A stretch of 64,000 nt of DNA from Streptomyces sp. NBC_00306 (GTDB lineage Bacteria; Actinomycetota; Actinomycetes; Streptomycetales; Streptomycetaceae). A program made the position numbers and the translations under genes. This document shows, in pieces, positions 25,790 through 34,148 of this stretch. Below the pieces are notes generated by a model, which saw only the letters and a program-made list of their open reading frames with translations, was not told the origin of the DNA and searched no databases. The stretch is taken from positions 7,750,001 through 7,814,000 of the forward strand of contig NZ_CP108032.1 of assembly GCF_036169555.1 (NCBI RefSeq). The letters are read 5' to 3'. The first letter of the stretch is position 1; the number at the start of each line of letters is the position of its first letter.

Positions 25790-26184
25790 TCTTCCTCCTG
25801 CTGGGCGCTGCGAGGCGGCGCGTCCGAGGTCCCGCCTCGAACGCGGAGTGGTGTTCGTCCACGTACGGGTGCTGCGGCGCGTTCCGCCGTGAGGCACGCA
25901 GACGTCCGTGCGAAATCGACGCCCAGCGTACGAAGGTCACCTCGAACCGTCCATACTTTGTCCTCAACGAGTGGAAACTTGCCGGGTGTTGACCATGAGG
26001 ACTTCTCTTGCGTGTGAGGTCTCCGTGGTCGGCAAGGCCACGCGAGGAGCCGCGGTCCGGGCGGGCCGGTCACCCTCCGGGGGCCCACCTGCGTCCGGCG
26101 CGCAGGTCGCCTGCCCGAGAAGCGGGCGAGGTGCCTGACCCCTCAACTCGGGTCAGGCACCTCGCCTTGTGGTGGTCCTACCGG
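25790..26184. promoter_or_regulatory. Promoter region of the multidomain secreted protein
   Basis: 395 bp without a gene. It holds the terminator hairpin at 26125-26166 and an inverted repeat GTCCTCA (25960-25966) / TGAGGAC (25996-26002) that could be a regulator site. No firm -10/-35 was assigned. Confidence 0.35.
26125..26166. terminator. Strong hairpin terminator of the snapalysin gene
   Basis: Perfect 17-bp stem (arms GGCGAGGTGCCTGACCC and its complement) with an 8-nt loop, 18 bp beyond the protease stop on the minus strand. One of the longest perfect stems in the window. Confidence 0.8.
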
Positions 26185-26763
26185 CTAGGGCGCATCCACC
26201 AGGATGCGTCCGTCGGCCGGGGTGCGCACGACGCCGTTGGCGTAGGCGGATTCCACGCGGGCCTGTTCAGCCGCGTTCGGGACCGCGTTCTTGCAGGTGG
26301 TGCCCGCGCTTGAACCCGACATCAGCTGGGAGCACGGGCCGGGCTTGGTGTCGGGCAGGCCCAGGTTGTGGCCGATCTCATGGGCTGCGATACGGATCTT
26401 GTCGTGGCCCTGGGTGACTGCCTGGCTGCCGAGTTCGACACGGGCCTGACCGCCCGGACGGACCGGTCCGAGAGTCGCCTGCGGCCAGCCGCTCGTGGCC
26501 ACGATCTGGATCTCGGCCCGGGTTCCCGGCGCGGCCTCGACCAGCTTCACGTTGTCGACGTTCGAGTTCCACGCGGCGACTCCGGCGGCGATTGCCGCCT
26601 CCCAGCCGGCGGCACGGCTGTCGTCGTAGCGGAGTGTCACGGTCGCTGCCGAGGTCTTCGACTCGGCAGGCTCGGGCGCGGACGTGGCGTTCGCCGTCGG
26701 TGCCGTGATCAGGGTGACCGCTGCGGCGGCGCCGGCGGCCTTCAACCATAGGGAGTGCGGCAT
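26185..26763 (-). CDS. Snapalysin-type (M7) secreted metalloprotease
   Basis: 192 residues from the ATG at 26763 with GAAGGG upstream (the open frame runs 44 codons further). A signal peptide (about 1-27, ending TANA) is followed by a short zinc protease: RIAAHEIGHNLGLPD gives HExxH plus the third ligand Asp of the M7 family, and a Cys pair brackets CSQLMSGSSAGTTC. Snapalysins are very small neutral proteases secreted by Streptomyces. The usual adjacent LysR activator (snpR type) is absent here. Confidence 0.92.
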   Translation of the reverse strand: MPHSLWLKAAGAAAAVTLITAPTANATSAPEPAESKTSAATVTLRYDDSRAAGWEAAIAAGVAAWNSNVDNVKLVEAAPGTRAEIQIVATSGWPQATLGPVRPGGQARVELGSQAVTQGHDKIRIAAHEIGHNLGLPDTKPGPCSQLMSGSSAGTTCKNAVPNAAEQARVESAYANGVVRTPADGRILVDAP

Positions 26764-27022
26764 TGCTGTCCCTTCACTCGTGGGGGTCGGCTCCATGCGG
26801 AACCGAAAGTGCGGGAGAGGGCGGCGACTGCTGAACGGACGGAGTCCGGTGGGCAGTTGCCGAATCTCCCGGGGGATTCGGAACGTGCCCATCACCGCGT
26901 ACTGGCCATGCCCCTGTCAAGTACGCCTCTGCGGAGTTGAGTTGGCGACGTCGACCTCGCTCAGCTCGTCGCGCACCTTCCGCGCGTCCGGATCGTGCGT
27001 CGTCCCCCAGCCCCCTCCGCCG

Positions 27023-27466
27023 TCACCCGGGTGGCATGCACCGGCGCTGTGGCTGCGGATCCTCTCCTACCGGCGACCACGGGCGACTCGGGCGTGGCGC
27101 TACCCACCGCAACACACGCGAGAGGGCCGAGCTCTCGCAGCGGCAGGCTCGTCGGCTGATGTGCGTCTGCAGCAACGTCACCGCCAGGTGGTGGTCGTAG
27201 TTCACCGCCATCTCCATGGGGGTGCGACCGTCGGGGTCGGGTAGCTCCGGGTCGGCACCGAACGCGAGTAGGACTGCAGTGGTGTGGACGGTCAGCGGCT
27301 TGCCGCTCTGCACAGCGCCGTCACCTTCAGCATCCATGGCATGCGTCAGCAGCGTCATGTTGCTGAACACTTCATCGGGGTCGCCCCCGCCTGCCAGCAG
27401 CCGTGCCAGGGTTTCGGCGTCTTCGAGTTCGACGGCCTGGTGGGCCGGCGTCCAGTAATTCTCCAC
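27023..27466 (-). CDS. Ankyrin-repeat-like protein
   Basis: 147 residues from GTG 27466, chosen for the GGAGGG cluster about 12 bases upstream; the frame opens 48 codons earlier. YWTPAHQAVELEDAETLARLLAGGGDPDE, VHTTAVLLAFGADPELPDPDGRTPMEMAVNYDHHLAVTLL show two to three ankyrin repeats, a protein-interaction scaffold common in Streptomyces. The last 35 residues are Arg/Ser-rich and unlike the repeats, so the natural C terminus may have been lost by a frameshift. Confidence 0.7.
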   Translation of the reverse strand: MENYWTPAHQAVELEDAETLARLLAGGGDPDEVFSNMTLLTHAMDAEGDGAVQSGKPLTVHTTAVLLAFGADPELPDPDGRTPMEMAVNYDHHLAVTLLQTHISRRACRCESSALSRVLRWVAPRPSRPWSPVGEDPQPQRRCMPPG

Positions 27467-27629
27467 AGCGAACGCTAACCCTCCACCCTCCCGTGCCACC
27501 AGCGGGTAGGGAACCGCTGAGCAACGCTCATGACGTCTGGGGCCGGGGCGCTCGCGCCGCAGCCGGTGGCAGGTGCCACCACTGCCGTGGCAACACCTGC
27601 CCACCAACACACAGCAGTGTGCCGCTCCT

Positions 27630-28913
27630 TCACCTGCTGGTCAGCGTAAGGGTGCTATCCGCGTCAGGCCCGGTTCCGGTGGCGATGAGCCGGGAGTGGA
27701 CGAGGCCCGGGCGGGCCGCGTAGAGGCCGAGGACGGTCTTGGGGACGAGCAGCACGAGCAGCACGAGCAGGGGTGTCTGCCAGCTGCCGGTGGCGCTGCG
27801 GAGAAGACCCATCGTGAGGGGTCCGAGGGCGGCGAGAAGATAGCCGACGGTCTGTGCCATGCCGGACAGGCGTGCGGTGGTCGGGGGTGAGGGTGAGCGG
27901 AGAGCGAGAAGGATGATCGCGAGAGGGAAGGCGCTGCCGGTGGCGACGCCGGTGACGAGAACCCACGTCCAGGCGTGGGCGGGGGCGAGGACCAGGCCGC
28001 CGAGTCCCGCGGTCATGACGGCCAGGACAGCGAGGAGCAGGGGCCGCTGGTCGGTCAGTCGTGTGGCAGCGAGAGGGATGACGAAGCCGAAAGGGATGCC
28101 GACGAGCATCATCACGGACAGCATCGCCGCGGACTCGGATCCTGTGTAGCCGTAGTCCTGGAGGATCATCGGGAGCCAGGACACCAGCACGTAGAACGTG
28201 CACGACACAGCTCCGAGGAACCCGGCGACGGACCAGGCCAGCCCGGAGGGCAACAGCCGTCCGGTGGGCTCCGCGTCGGCGGGCACCGAATCGGGGCGAC
28301 GGGCGTGGCGCCCCCGTGAGACCGGGGCGATACGTCGGTACCGGACCGTGCGGGCGTTGCGCACCCACAGCAGCGCGGCCGCCAGGGAGGGCAACGCCCA
28401 GGCGATGAACGCGAGATGCCACCCGATCGTCTCGTCGAGAGGGATGGCGAGTCCGGCGGCCACAGCTCCGGATGCGGCCATGATCGTCATGGCGATCCCG
28501 GTCAGTGTGCCGGTGCGGATGGGGAATCGGTGCTTGATGATGGCGGGCAGGAGGACATTGCCGATGGCGATGCCGGTGCCGGCGAGGACCGTTCCCGTGT
28601 AGAGGGCGAGGGGTGAGGCCAGCCCGCGCAGACCGATACCGGCGGTGATGAGGCCGAGGGCGGCGACGATGGCGCGTTCGGTGCCGACGCGGCGGGCGAG
28701 CGGCGGGGCGAGGGAAGCGAATACTCCCAGGCACAGGACGGGCAGGGTCGTGAGGACGGCGGCTCCGGTGTCGTCCAGTCCGTAGCGGGCACTCAGCTCG
28801 CCGAGGACCGGGGCCGTGCCGGTGATCGCGGGACGCAGGTTGATGGAGAGTAGGACGATCCCCGCGAGAATCCAGAGGCGGCCTGCTCGGATTCTTCGCT
28901 GGTGTGCGGACAT
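27630..28913 (-). CDS. MFS transporter, CynX/NimT type
   Basis: 427 residues with 12 predicted helices. The start LSINLRPAITGTAPVLGEL and the helix-4/5 stretch GIAIGNVLLPAIIKHRFP are hallmarks of the CynX/NimT (cyanate/2-nitroimidazole) branch of the major facilitator superfamily. Substrate unknown. It is preceded on its strand by the terminator at 28953-28987, so it has its own promoter in the 40 bp between. Confidence 0.9.
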   Translation of the reverse strand: MSAHQRRIRAGRLWILAGIVLLSINLRPAITGTAPVLGELSARYGLDDTGAAVLTTLPVLCLGVFASLAPPLARRVGTERAIVAALGLITAGIGLRGLASPLALYTGTVLAGTGIAIGNVLLPAIIKHRFPIRTGTLTGIAMTIMAASGAVAAGLAIPLDETIGWHLAFIAWALPSLAAALLWVRNARTVRYRRIAPVSRGRHARRPDSVPADAEPTGRLLPSGLAWSVAGFLGAVSCTFYVLVSWLPMILQDYGYTGSESAAMLSVMMLVGIPFGFVIPLAATRLTDQRPLLLAVLAVMTAGLGGLVLAPAHAWTWVLVTGVATGSAFPLAIILLALRSPSPPTTARLSGMAQTVGYLLAALGPLTMGLLRSATGSWQTPLLVLLVLLVPKTVLGLYAARPGLVHSRLIATGTGPDADSTLTLTSR

Positions 28914-28952
28914 GCTGTGGTTCCCCCTGTTGTTGTGCTGTGCGGCAGAGCG

Positions 28953-28987
28953 GCCCGGCCCCCAACCGATCGGGTTGGGGGCCGGGC
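28953..28987. terminator. Hairpin terminator of the Tat-exported protein gene
   Basis: Perfect 15-bp stem (GCCCGGCCCCCAACC / GGTTGGGGGCCGGGC) with a 5-nt loop, about 90 bp downstream of the stop at 29076 on the minus strand. Confidence 0.75.
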
Positions 28988-29075
28988 GAAGTCGTATGTG
29001 GGCACGGGTGGTGCCGTGTTGGTCTCCCCCCGGAGCCCTGCTGATCCCCTGCGGTGAGTGGCAGAGGACGGCGGA

Positions 29076-30212
29076 TCAGACCTGGGCGACCGTCCGCCCG
29101 GTGATCGGGCAGGTCATCGCTGCCTCCCCGGTCGTGGCGAATGCGGCCTGCGTCGCCGACGAGGCGGAGAGGGGCTTCTCGAGTTGTTCGAGGATCTCCG
29201 TGGACAGCAGGTCCTGCTTGCCCTTGAGGGCGTCGGCGATGACGGTGTCCGAGACGAACACCAGCTCGGCGGCGATGTTGTCCTGGACGATGCGGGCGAT
29301 GTTGTCGAGGACGGTGAACACCGGGTCGGCCGGCGGCGACGTGGTCGGGAAGTCGATCAGGTGGGTGTCGACCTTCTTGGCGTTCATGTGCGGCTTGATG
29401 ATGATGGTGTTCTGGTTCAGGACGGACGTCGTCCACTGGGAGAGAACGCCTACGTACAGGTCCGCCCACGCGGCCTCGCCGATCTGTGCCCGCCACTTCT
29501 TGAGCAGGGCCTGCACCCCGGCGATCTGCGCGGCCGAGGCGTGTTCCATGTTGATGCCCACGTTGGCGAACGCGGCCTTCGCGAAGTCCTGGTAGGACTT
29601 CATGTCGAACGTCTTCGTCTTGACGGCCGCGTCGATGAAGATGTTCGCCTTGTTGAGCAACTCGTCGCAGGATTTGGTCAGCCCTGCGGGGAGTGCCGCG
29701 TCCTTGAGGTTGCCCTTCGCGATCCCGAGGGTCTTCTGGTACTCCAGCAGCGGGGTGATCCATCCGGTCCCGGTCTTCATGGAGACCATGGCAAGGTCGT
29801 GCGGATCGATCCGGGCAGCGTTGGGGACGCCCGGCACCTTCTCACCCAGATAGGCGGCGAGGACCGAGAAGATGCCCAGGGGAACATGGGCTATGGACTT
29901 GGCCATCTCGAAAATCTCCGAGACGGGCTGGACGGCCTCTTGCTTGCCGCCGTGGATCAGGGTGAACCTGCCACCCTTGTTGTCGTTCTGGACGACCATG
30001 ACCGGGCTGAGCTGCTTGATCAGCTCGGCTTTGAGTGCTGCGTAGTGGGAACGCATCCCCGCGTTGACCGCGAGGATCGAGTCCCGCGCCTCCCGCTCGG
30101 TGACGGCTGCCAGAGCGGTGGCGTCCTCGGCGGCGAAGGCCTGGCCGTTGGCGAGGAGCGTTGCCGCACCGACAGCCGAGGCCGTACCGAGGAAACTTCT
30201 GCGCGTAGCCAC
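29076..30212 (-). CDS. Tat-exported protein of unknown function (378 aa)
   Basis: 378 residues from the GTG at 30212, set by GGGAGAAG upstream. The N terminus ATRRSFLGTASAVGAATLL is a twin-arginine signal ending near AFA-AED, so it is exported folded, often with a cofactor. The rest is largely helical with no recognised domain; a patch VMVVQNDNKGGRFTLIHGG and a C-terminal MTCPITGRTVAQV stand out. It follows two isochorismatase-like genes on the same strand but is separated from them by the hairpin at 30291-30335. Confidence 0.75.
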   Translation of the reverse strand: MATRRSFLGTASAVGAATLLANGQAFAAEDATALAAVTEREARDSILAVNAGMRSHYAALKAELIKQLSPVMVVQNDNKGGRFTLIHGGKQEAVQPVSEIFEMAKSIAHVPLGIFSVLAAYLGEKVPGVPNAARIDPHDLAMVSMKTGTGWITPLLEYQKTLGIAKGNLKDAALPAGLTKSCDELLNKANIFIDAAVKTKTFDMKSYQDFAKAAFANVGINMEHASAAQIAGVQALLKKWRAQIGEAAWADLYVGVLSQWTTSVLNQNTIIIKPHMNAKKVDTHLIDFPTTSPPADPVFTVLDNIARIVQDNIAAELVFVSDTVIADALKGKQDLLSTEILEQLEKPLSASSATQAAFATTGEAAMTCPITGRTVAQV

Positions 30213-30290
30213 GTGCTTCTTCTCCCTTATGGATGTGCTTGCCCTCGGCCCCGGGCGGGGACGAAGACGGTCGTGCGGTGGGGGGAGATG

Positions 30291-30335
30291 CCGGCTCCGC
30301 CCCAGCGGGGGGAGAAGGGGGGAGGGCGGAGCCGG
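30291..30335. terminator. Hairpin terminator/attenuator after the hydrolase pair
   Basis: Perfect 12-bp stem (CCGGCTCCGCCC / GGGCGGAGCCGG) with a 21-nt G-rich loop, 18 bp after the stop of the anchored hydrolase on the minus strand. Confidence 0.65.
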
Positions 30336-30352
30336 TGGCTGGTTGCGGGCGG

Positions 30353-31126
30353 TCAGGTCAGTTCGGAGCCTGACTCGACGACCACCCCGTAGAGGTCGCC
30401 GATGGTCGCGAGTGCGCCCCGGTGGACCTGTGCGGCGGACACGCCGCCGCCCGGGGTGGGCAGGGGCCGGGTCGCGGAGGCGTCGGAGACGACGGTGGGG
30501 GCGTTGCCCCGCAGGAACGCGCCCTCGGCGGTGAAGGTGACGCACATGTGGGTCATGAACCCGGCGATGACGACGTTCTTGTTCCCGGCCTTGTCGACCA
30601 GTTGGCCGAGGTTCGTGCCGACGAAGGCGTTGGGGACCTTCTTGGTGACGACCGGCTCACCGTCGACCGGCGCGACCTTGGGGTGGATTCTGCCGATGTC
30701 GGCGGTGACGTCGTACGGAGTGCCCTTTCCGCCGTCGTTCTGGACGTGGATGACCTTTCCGCCGGCCGCGCGGGTGCGCTTCAACAGATCGGCGGCCTTG
30801 TCGAGGGCGGGCTCCCAACCCTCCAGTTCCATCGTCCCCTTGGTGTACGTGTTCTGGTAGTCGACCAGGATCAGGGTCGAGTCCTTGAGGGCGGCGGGCT
30901 TCGCCGGGAGCTTGTTCAGCGTGCGCAGCGTCGTCGTCCCCGACAGATCCACGGCGGTGCCGGCCGCCGCCTCGGCGGACACGGCGGGTGCGGTGTCCTT
31001 CTCGTCGTCCGTGAGCCGGACTCCGACGAACATGGCCGCGGCGCCGACGGCTGCGGCAGCGACAAGTCCGACGCCCACGCGGGCCCCCGAGGGCTTCTTC
31101 GCGCTCCGGGTGCTGGTCTCGGTCAT
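30353..31126 (-). CDS. Membrane-anchored isochorismatase-like cysteine hydrolase
   Basis: 257 residues. An uncleaved-looking hydrophobic segment (about 16-38) precedes a low-complexity linker and an isochorismatase-fold domain with the full triad: Asp89 in LILVDYQN, Lys161 in VTKKVPNAF and Cys194 in FMTHMCV. Over the domain it is clearly a duplicate of the soluble protein encoded 6 bp upstream. The catalytic domain probably faces outside the membrane. The family hydrolyses amides, nicotinamide or isochorismate; the substrate is not predictable. Confidence 0.88.
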   Translation of the reverse strand: MTETSTRSAKKPSGARVGVGLVAAAAVGAAAMFVGVRLTDDEKDTAPAVSAEAAAGTAVDLSGTTTLRTLNKLPAKPAALKDSTLILVDYQNTYTKGTMELEGWEPALDKAADLLKRTRAAGGKVIHVQNDGGKGTPYDVTADIGRIHPKVAPVDGEPVVTKKVPNAFVGTNLGQLVDKAGNKNVVIAGFMTHMCVTFTAEGAFLRGNAPTVVSDASATRPLPTPGGGVSAAQVHRGALATIGDLYGVVVESGSELT

Positions 31127-31131
31127 GGTGA

Positions 31132-31722
31132 TCAGCCCAGTTCGTCAGCAGTGGGAACGACGACGCCGTACAGGTCCTCGACGGTGGCCAGCGCTCCCTC
31201 GTGGAGCTGTTCGGCGGTGATGCCCTTGCCCGCGGCCGTGAGGGGGCGGGTCGCCGACGCGTCGGCGACGACCGTGGGGCGGTTGCCGCGCAGGAACGCC
31301 CCGGCCGCCGTGTACTGCACACACATGTGCGTCATGAACCCGGCGATGACGAGATCGTTGTTCCCGGCGCCGTCGACCAGCTCGCCCAGGCCGGTCTCGT
31401 GGAAGGCGTTGGGGGTTGTCTTGACGACGGTCGGCTCATCCCCGACCGGCGCCACGGACGGGTGGATCCGGCCGATCTCGGCTCGGATGTCGTACGGGGT
31501 GCCCTCGCCGCCGTCGTTGACCACGTGGATGACCGTCGCTCCGGCTTCACGGGCCCGGGCGAGGAGCAGCGCGGCGGCGTCGAGGGCGGTCTGCCAGCCC
31601 TCCAGCTCCATCACGCCCTGTGTGTACGTGTTCTGGTAGTCGACCAGGATCAGGGTGGAGCCGGCCAGCTTCGCGGGGGTGTCATCGAATCCGTTGAGCC
31701 GGCGGAGCGTGGTTGCAGACAT
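31132..31722 (-). CDS. Isochorismatase-like cysteine hydrolase
   Basis: 196 residues, soluble, with triad Asp28 (LILVDYQN), Lys101 (VVKTTPNAF) and Cys134 (FMTHMCV). It is the first gene of a two-gene unit with the anchored paralogue (5-bp gap) and is divergent from the GlxA-type regulator at 31866. The SRPBCC/peroxidase genes often linked to such hydrolases are absent. Confidence 0.9.
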   Translation of the reverse strand: MSATTLRRLNGFDDTPAKLAGSTLILVDYQNTYTQGVMELEGWQTALDAAALLLARAREAGATVIHVVNDGGEGTPYDIRAEIGRIHPSVAPVGDEPTVVKTTPNAFHETGLGELVDGAGNNDLVIAGFMTHMCVQYTAAGAFLRGNRPTVVADASATRPLTAAGKGITAEQLHEGALATVEDLYGVVVPTADELG

Positions 31723-31797
31723 GAGCTATCCCTTGCAATGGGGCGATGGAGTGCAGCCCGCCCCGTCCGGCAGGCTGCGCTCTTGACGACGCCCACT

Positions 31798-31824
31798 CAA
31801 GTGACGGCAATGTCATGTAACTTG
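31798..31824. promoter_or_regulatory. Candidate GlxA-type operator (CAAGTGAC-N11-GTAACTTG)
   Basis: Imperfect inverted repeat (7 of 8 arm positions pair) in the 143-bp divergent region between the hydrolase operon and the GlxA/AraC regulator, with an inner TGAC-N6-GTCA. Likely recognised by the regulator encoded alongside. Confidence 0.4.
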
Positions 31825-31865
31825 CAGGATCGGACATGCCCGAAGTCAGCCCAGGGGGACATACC

Positions 31866-33878
31866 GTGCGCACCGTCGAACGTCTCGTCGTGATCGTTCT
31901 CTTCGAGGGTGTCGATCTCCTCGACGTCACCGGCCCGCCAGAGGTTTTCGCCCTGGTCCGGCGGGAAACCGACGACGCCACGGGCTATCGGGTCCTGCTC
32001 GCCGCCGAGACCCTCGATCCGGTCACCACCTCCACAGGCGTACGGATCATGCCCGACATCACGTTCACCGATGCCGTCACACGGAACATCGACACGGTCC
32101 TGGTGCCCGGGTCCGTCACCATCGACAGCAACCGCCGCATCCGCGCCGTCGTCGACCGTGACGTGGTCGCGCAGGTCAAGGCCCTCGCCGCGCGGTCCCG
32201 TCGCATCACCTCGGTGTGCGTCGGGGCGCACCTCCTGGCCGCCGCGGGACTCCTGGACGGCAAGCGCGCCACCACGCACTGGTCCACCGCGCCGCAGCTC
32301 GCCGCCGACCACCCTGCTGTGCGCGTGGACCCGGATCCCATCTTCATCCGCGAGGGGAACGTGTGGACCGGGGCCGGGATCAGCGCCTGCCTCGATCTCG
32401 CCCTTGCCCTGGTGGCGGAGGACTTCGGCGAGAGCACCGCGCTGCGCGTCGCCCGGCAACTGGTGATGTACCTGAAGCGGCCCAGCGGGCAGAGTCAGTT
32501 CTCGGTACCTCTCGAACCGGTCTCCACGACCCGCCGGATCGAGGAGATCCGCCACTACATCAACGAGAACCTGCGACAGCCGATCAGCGTGGCGGATCTC
32601 GCCGCAGCCGCGCATCTGGGGGAGCGGCAGCTCGCCCGCGTCTTCCGGGCGGAGCTCGGGATGACTCCCGCCGCCTACATCGAATCCGCCCGCGTCGAAC
32701 TGGCCCGCCACCAGCTCGAATCGACGGACGACACGCTGGACCGCATCGCGTCGGCGTGCGGGTTCGGCACCATCGACACCCTGATCCGAGCCTTCCGCCG
32801 TACGCTCAACACCAGCCCGACCGAATACCGCCGTCGCTTCCAGACCGTGTCCCGCCTCTGCGCCGTGCCGGGTCTCGGTGGCGGCTCTCGGCCGAGCTGC
32901 GGGGCTCCCACGCACTGCCGTCGGATCACTCGACCCGCAAGATCAGTGACCGGGCATGACGGTTGCCGTGATCGCGCAGGTCACCGGGTTGTCGGGGCAG
33001 ACCTACCGTTCGGCCCGGGGGAGGAAGTCGAGGAGAGCGGCGGTGAGTTCGGCGGGTGCGTCCTCCTGGACGAGGTGGCCCGCACCGGCGATCGGCTCGA
33101 ACCGCGCGCCCGGGATGCGGGCTGCGAGCTCTTGTCCCTTCGCCACGGGAATCCAGGTGTCGTCGCGGCCCCAGCACACCAGCGTCGGGATGCCGATCTC
33201 GCCGTACCGGTCCTGCACTTCGTCGGTGTAGAGCTGGTCGGCCTGGGCGATCTGCCGGTAGAAGGCCGGCTGGCCGAGGTCACCGAGCCAGGGCTCGACG
33301 AGCCGGTCGAGGACGGCCGGGTGCAGCCCGGGGCTGCTGGCCGACGTCACGTACTCCCGCACCAGGGCGTGGTGCAGAGCGGGCGGCAGTTGCTCGAAGA
33401 CCTCGGAGTGCTCGCCGACGAGCCGGAAGAACGGCGATCCCCACGGCGCCAAGGCGACCGGGTCGACCAGGGCGAGGGCGCGGTAGCGGGCGCCGTGCAG
33501 CAGATGTGCCCGCAAGGAGACCGCGCCGCCGAAGTCGTGGGCGACCACCAGTGGTTCTTCCAGCCCCCAGTGCGCCAGGAGTTCGGTGAAGACCCTGCCC
33601 TGGGCGGCCAGGGAGACATCCTGGCCGGCGGACTTCTCCGATGCCCCGTAACCGGGCATGTCCCACACGAACACCTGATGACGGCGGGCGAGGGAGCGGG
33701 CGACGGCGCGCCATACGTACGAGGAGAAGGGTGTGCCGTGGAGGAGGACCACCGGTGGCCGACCGGGTGGTCCGAGGCGGTCCCAGCGGACATCGCCGGA
33801 GGTACTGCGGAATGTCTCGGTCAGCTGCCATTCACTCACGGGCGTTACCCCTCTCGGTCGTGTCTCCGGCCAAGGTAG
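31866..33878 (+). CDS. GlxA-type AraC-family regulator (DJ-1/PfpI sensor domain) with anomalous 3-prime read-through
   Basis: GTG 31866 is preferred (AGGGGGAC upstream); ATG 31836 is in frame. Residues about 1-190 are a DJ-1/PfpI-like domain (VVIVLFEGVDLLDVTGP; the nucleophile-elbow Cys is in TSVCVGAHLLAAAGLL), and about 215-325 an AraC DNA-binding domain (SVADLAAAAHLGERQLARVFR; IASACGFGTIDTLIRAFRR; SPTEYRRRF). Family members stop near here (about 32860), yet no stop occurs until 33878, so the frame runs antisense through the whole hydrolase gene at 33003-33839. A one-base frame change would stop at 32959. The last 330 residues are therefore unlikely to be real. It probably regulates the divergent hydrolase operon. 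Confidence 0.72.
   Translation: MRTVERLVVIVLFEGVDLLDVTGPPEVFALVRRETDDATGYRVLLAAETLDPVTTSTGVRIMPDITFTDAVTRNIDTVLVPGSVTIDSNRRIRAVVDRDVVAQVKALAARSRRITSVCVGAHLLAAAGLLDGKRATTHWSTAPQLAADHPAVRVDPDPIFIREGNVWTGAGISACLDLALALVAEDFGESTALRVARQLVMYLKRPSGQSQFSVPLEPVSTTRRIEEIRHYINENLRQPISVADLAAAAHLGERQLARVFRAELGMTPAAYIESARVELARHQLESTDDTLDRIASACGFGTIDTLIRAFRRTLNTSPTEYRRRFQTVSRLCAVPGLGGGSRPSCGAPTHCRRITRPARSVTGHDGCRDRAGHRVVGADLPFGPGEEVEESGGEFGGCVLLDEVARTGDRLEPRARDAGCELLSLRHGNPGVVAAPAHQRRDADLAVPVLHFVGVELVGLGDLPVEGRLAEVTEPGLDEPVEDGRVQPGAAGRRHVLPHQGVVQSGRQLLEDLGVLADEPEERRSPRRQGDRVDQGEGAVAGAVQQMCPQGDRAAEVVGDHQWFFQPPVRQEFGEDPALGGQGDILAGGLLRCPVTGHVPHEHLMTAGEGAGDGAPYVRGEGCAVEEDHRWPTGWSEAVPADIAGGTAECLGQLPFTHGRYPSRSCLRPR
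33003..33839 (-). CDS. Alpha/beta hydrolase with Asp nucleophile (haloalkane-dehalogenase-like)
   Basis: 278 residues from GTG 33839 with GAGAGGGG upstream. Oxyanion motif HGTPFSSYVWR, nucleophile elbow AHDFGG with Asp102 rather than Ser, acid in GRDDTWIP (about 226) and His255 in GAGHLVQEDAP. An Asp nucleophile is the hallmark of haloalkane/haloacid dehalogenases and epoxide hydrolases, not esterases. Cytoplasmic. Antisense to the read-through tail of the GlxA gene. Confidence 0.88.
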   Translation of the reverse strand: MSEWQLTETFRSTSGDVRWDRLGPPGRPPVVLLHGTPFSSYVWRAVARSLARRHQVFVWDMPGYGASEKSAGQDVSLAAQGRVFTELLAHWGLEEPLVVAHDFGGAVSLRAHLLHGARYRALALVDPVALAPWGSPFFRLVGEHSEVFEQLPPALHHALVREYVTSASSPGLHPAVLDRLVEPWLGDLGQPAFYRQIAQADQLYTDEVQDRYGEIGIPTLVCWGRDDTWIPVAKGQELAARIPGARFEPIAGAGHLVQEDAPAELTAALLDFLPRAER

Positions 33879-34148
33879 CGATCATGCCGGATTCGGGGGC
33901 CCCGCACCGCCGAGGGCTCGGAGGACCGACGTCGGGGCACTGCATCAGCCGTGTGTCCGATCACCGGAGGCGAGTGAGAGGGGGTGGCCGGCCCCGGTAC
34001 GGCATGCCCGCCGGCCGAAGCGGTGCGTGGCAAGGCGGTGGGTCGTCCTCATACCGGTCGCGTTCGGGGGTCCGGCGACGCGGCGAGGGGCCGCAGCTGT
34101 CGTCGTGTGCCCGCCGGGGATGAGGGGGACAGCCCTTAGGCTGGAACG
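33840..34148. other. Intergenic region
   Basis: About 310 bp with no gene; it holds the promoters of the divergent hydrolase and DUF1707 genes. TAGGCT at 34137 is the only element assigned. Confidence 0.4.
34137..34142 (+). promoter_or_regulatory. -10 element TAGGCT of a likely leaderless mRNA
   Basis: TAGGCT six bases before the GTG at 34149, no Shine-Dalgarno. Confidence 0.5.

Noticed and set aside
27664..29763. 699-codon minus-strand frame spanning the MFS gene and part of the Tat gene
   Set aside because: Out of frame with both recognised proteins; His/Arg/Pro-rich translation typical of an off-frame read.
29076..31722. Treating the Tat protein and the two hydrolases as one simple operon
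   Set aside because: A perfect 12-bp hairpin at 30291-30335 follows the second hydrolase, so at least partial termination is expected before the Tat gene.
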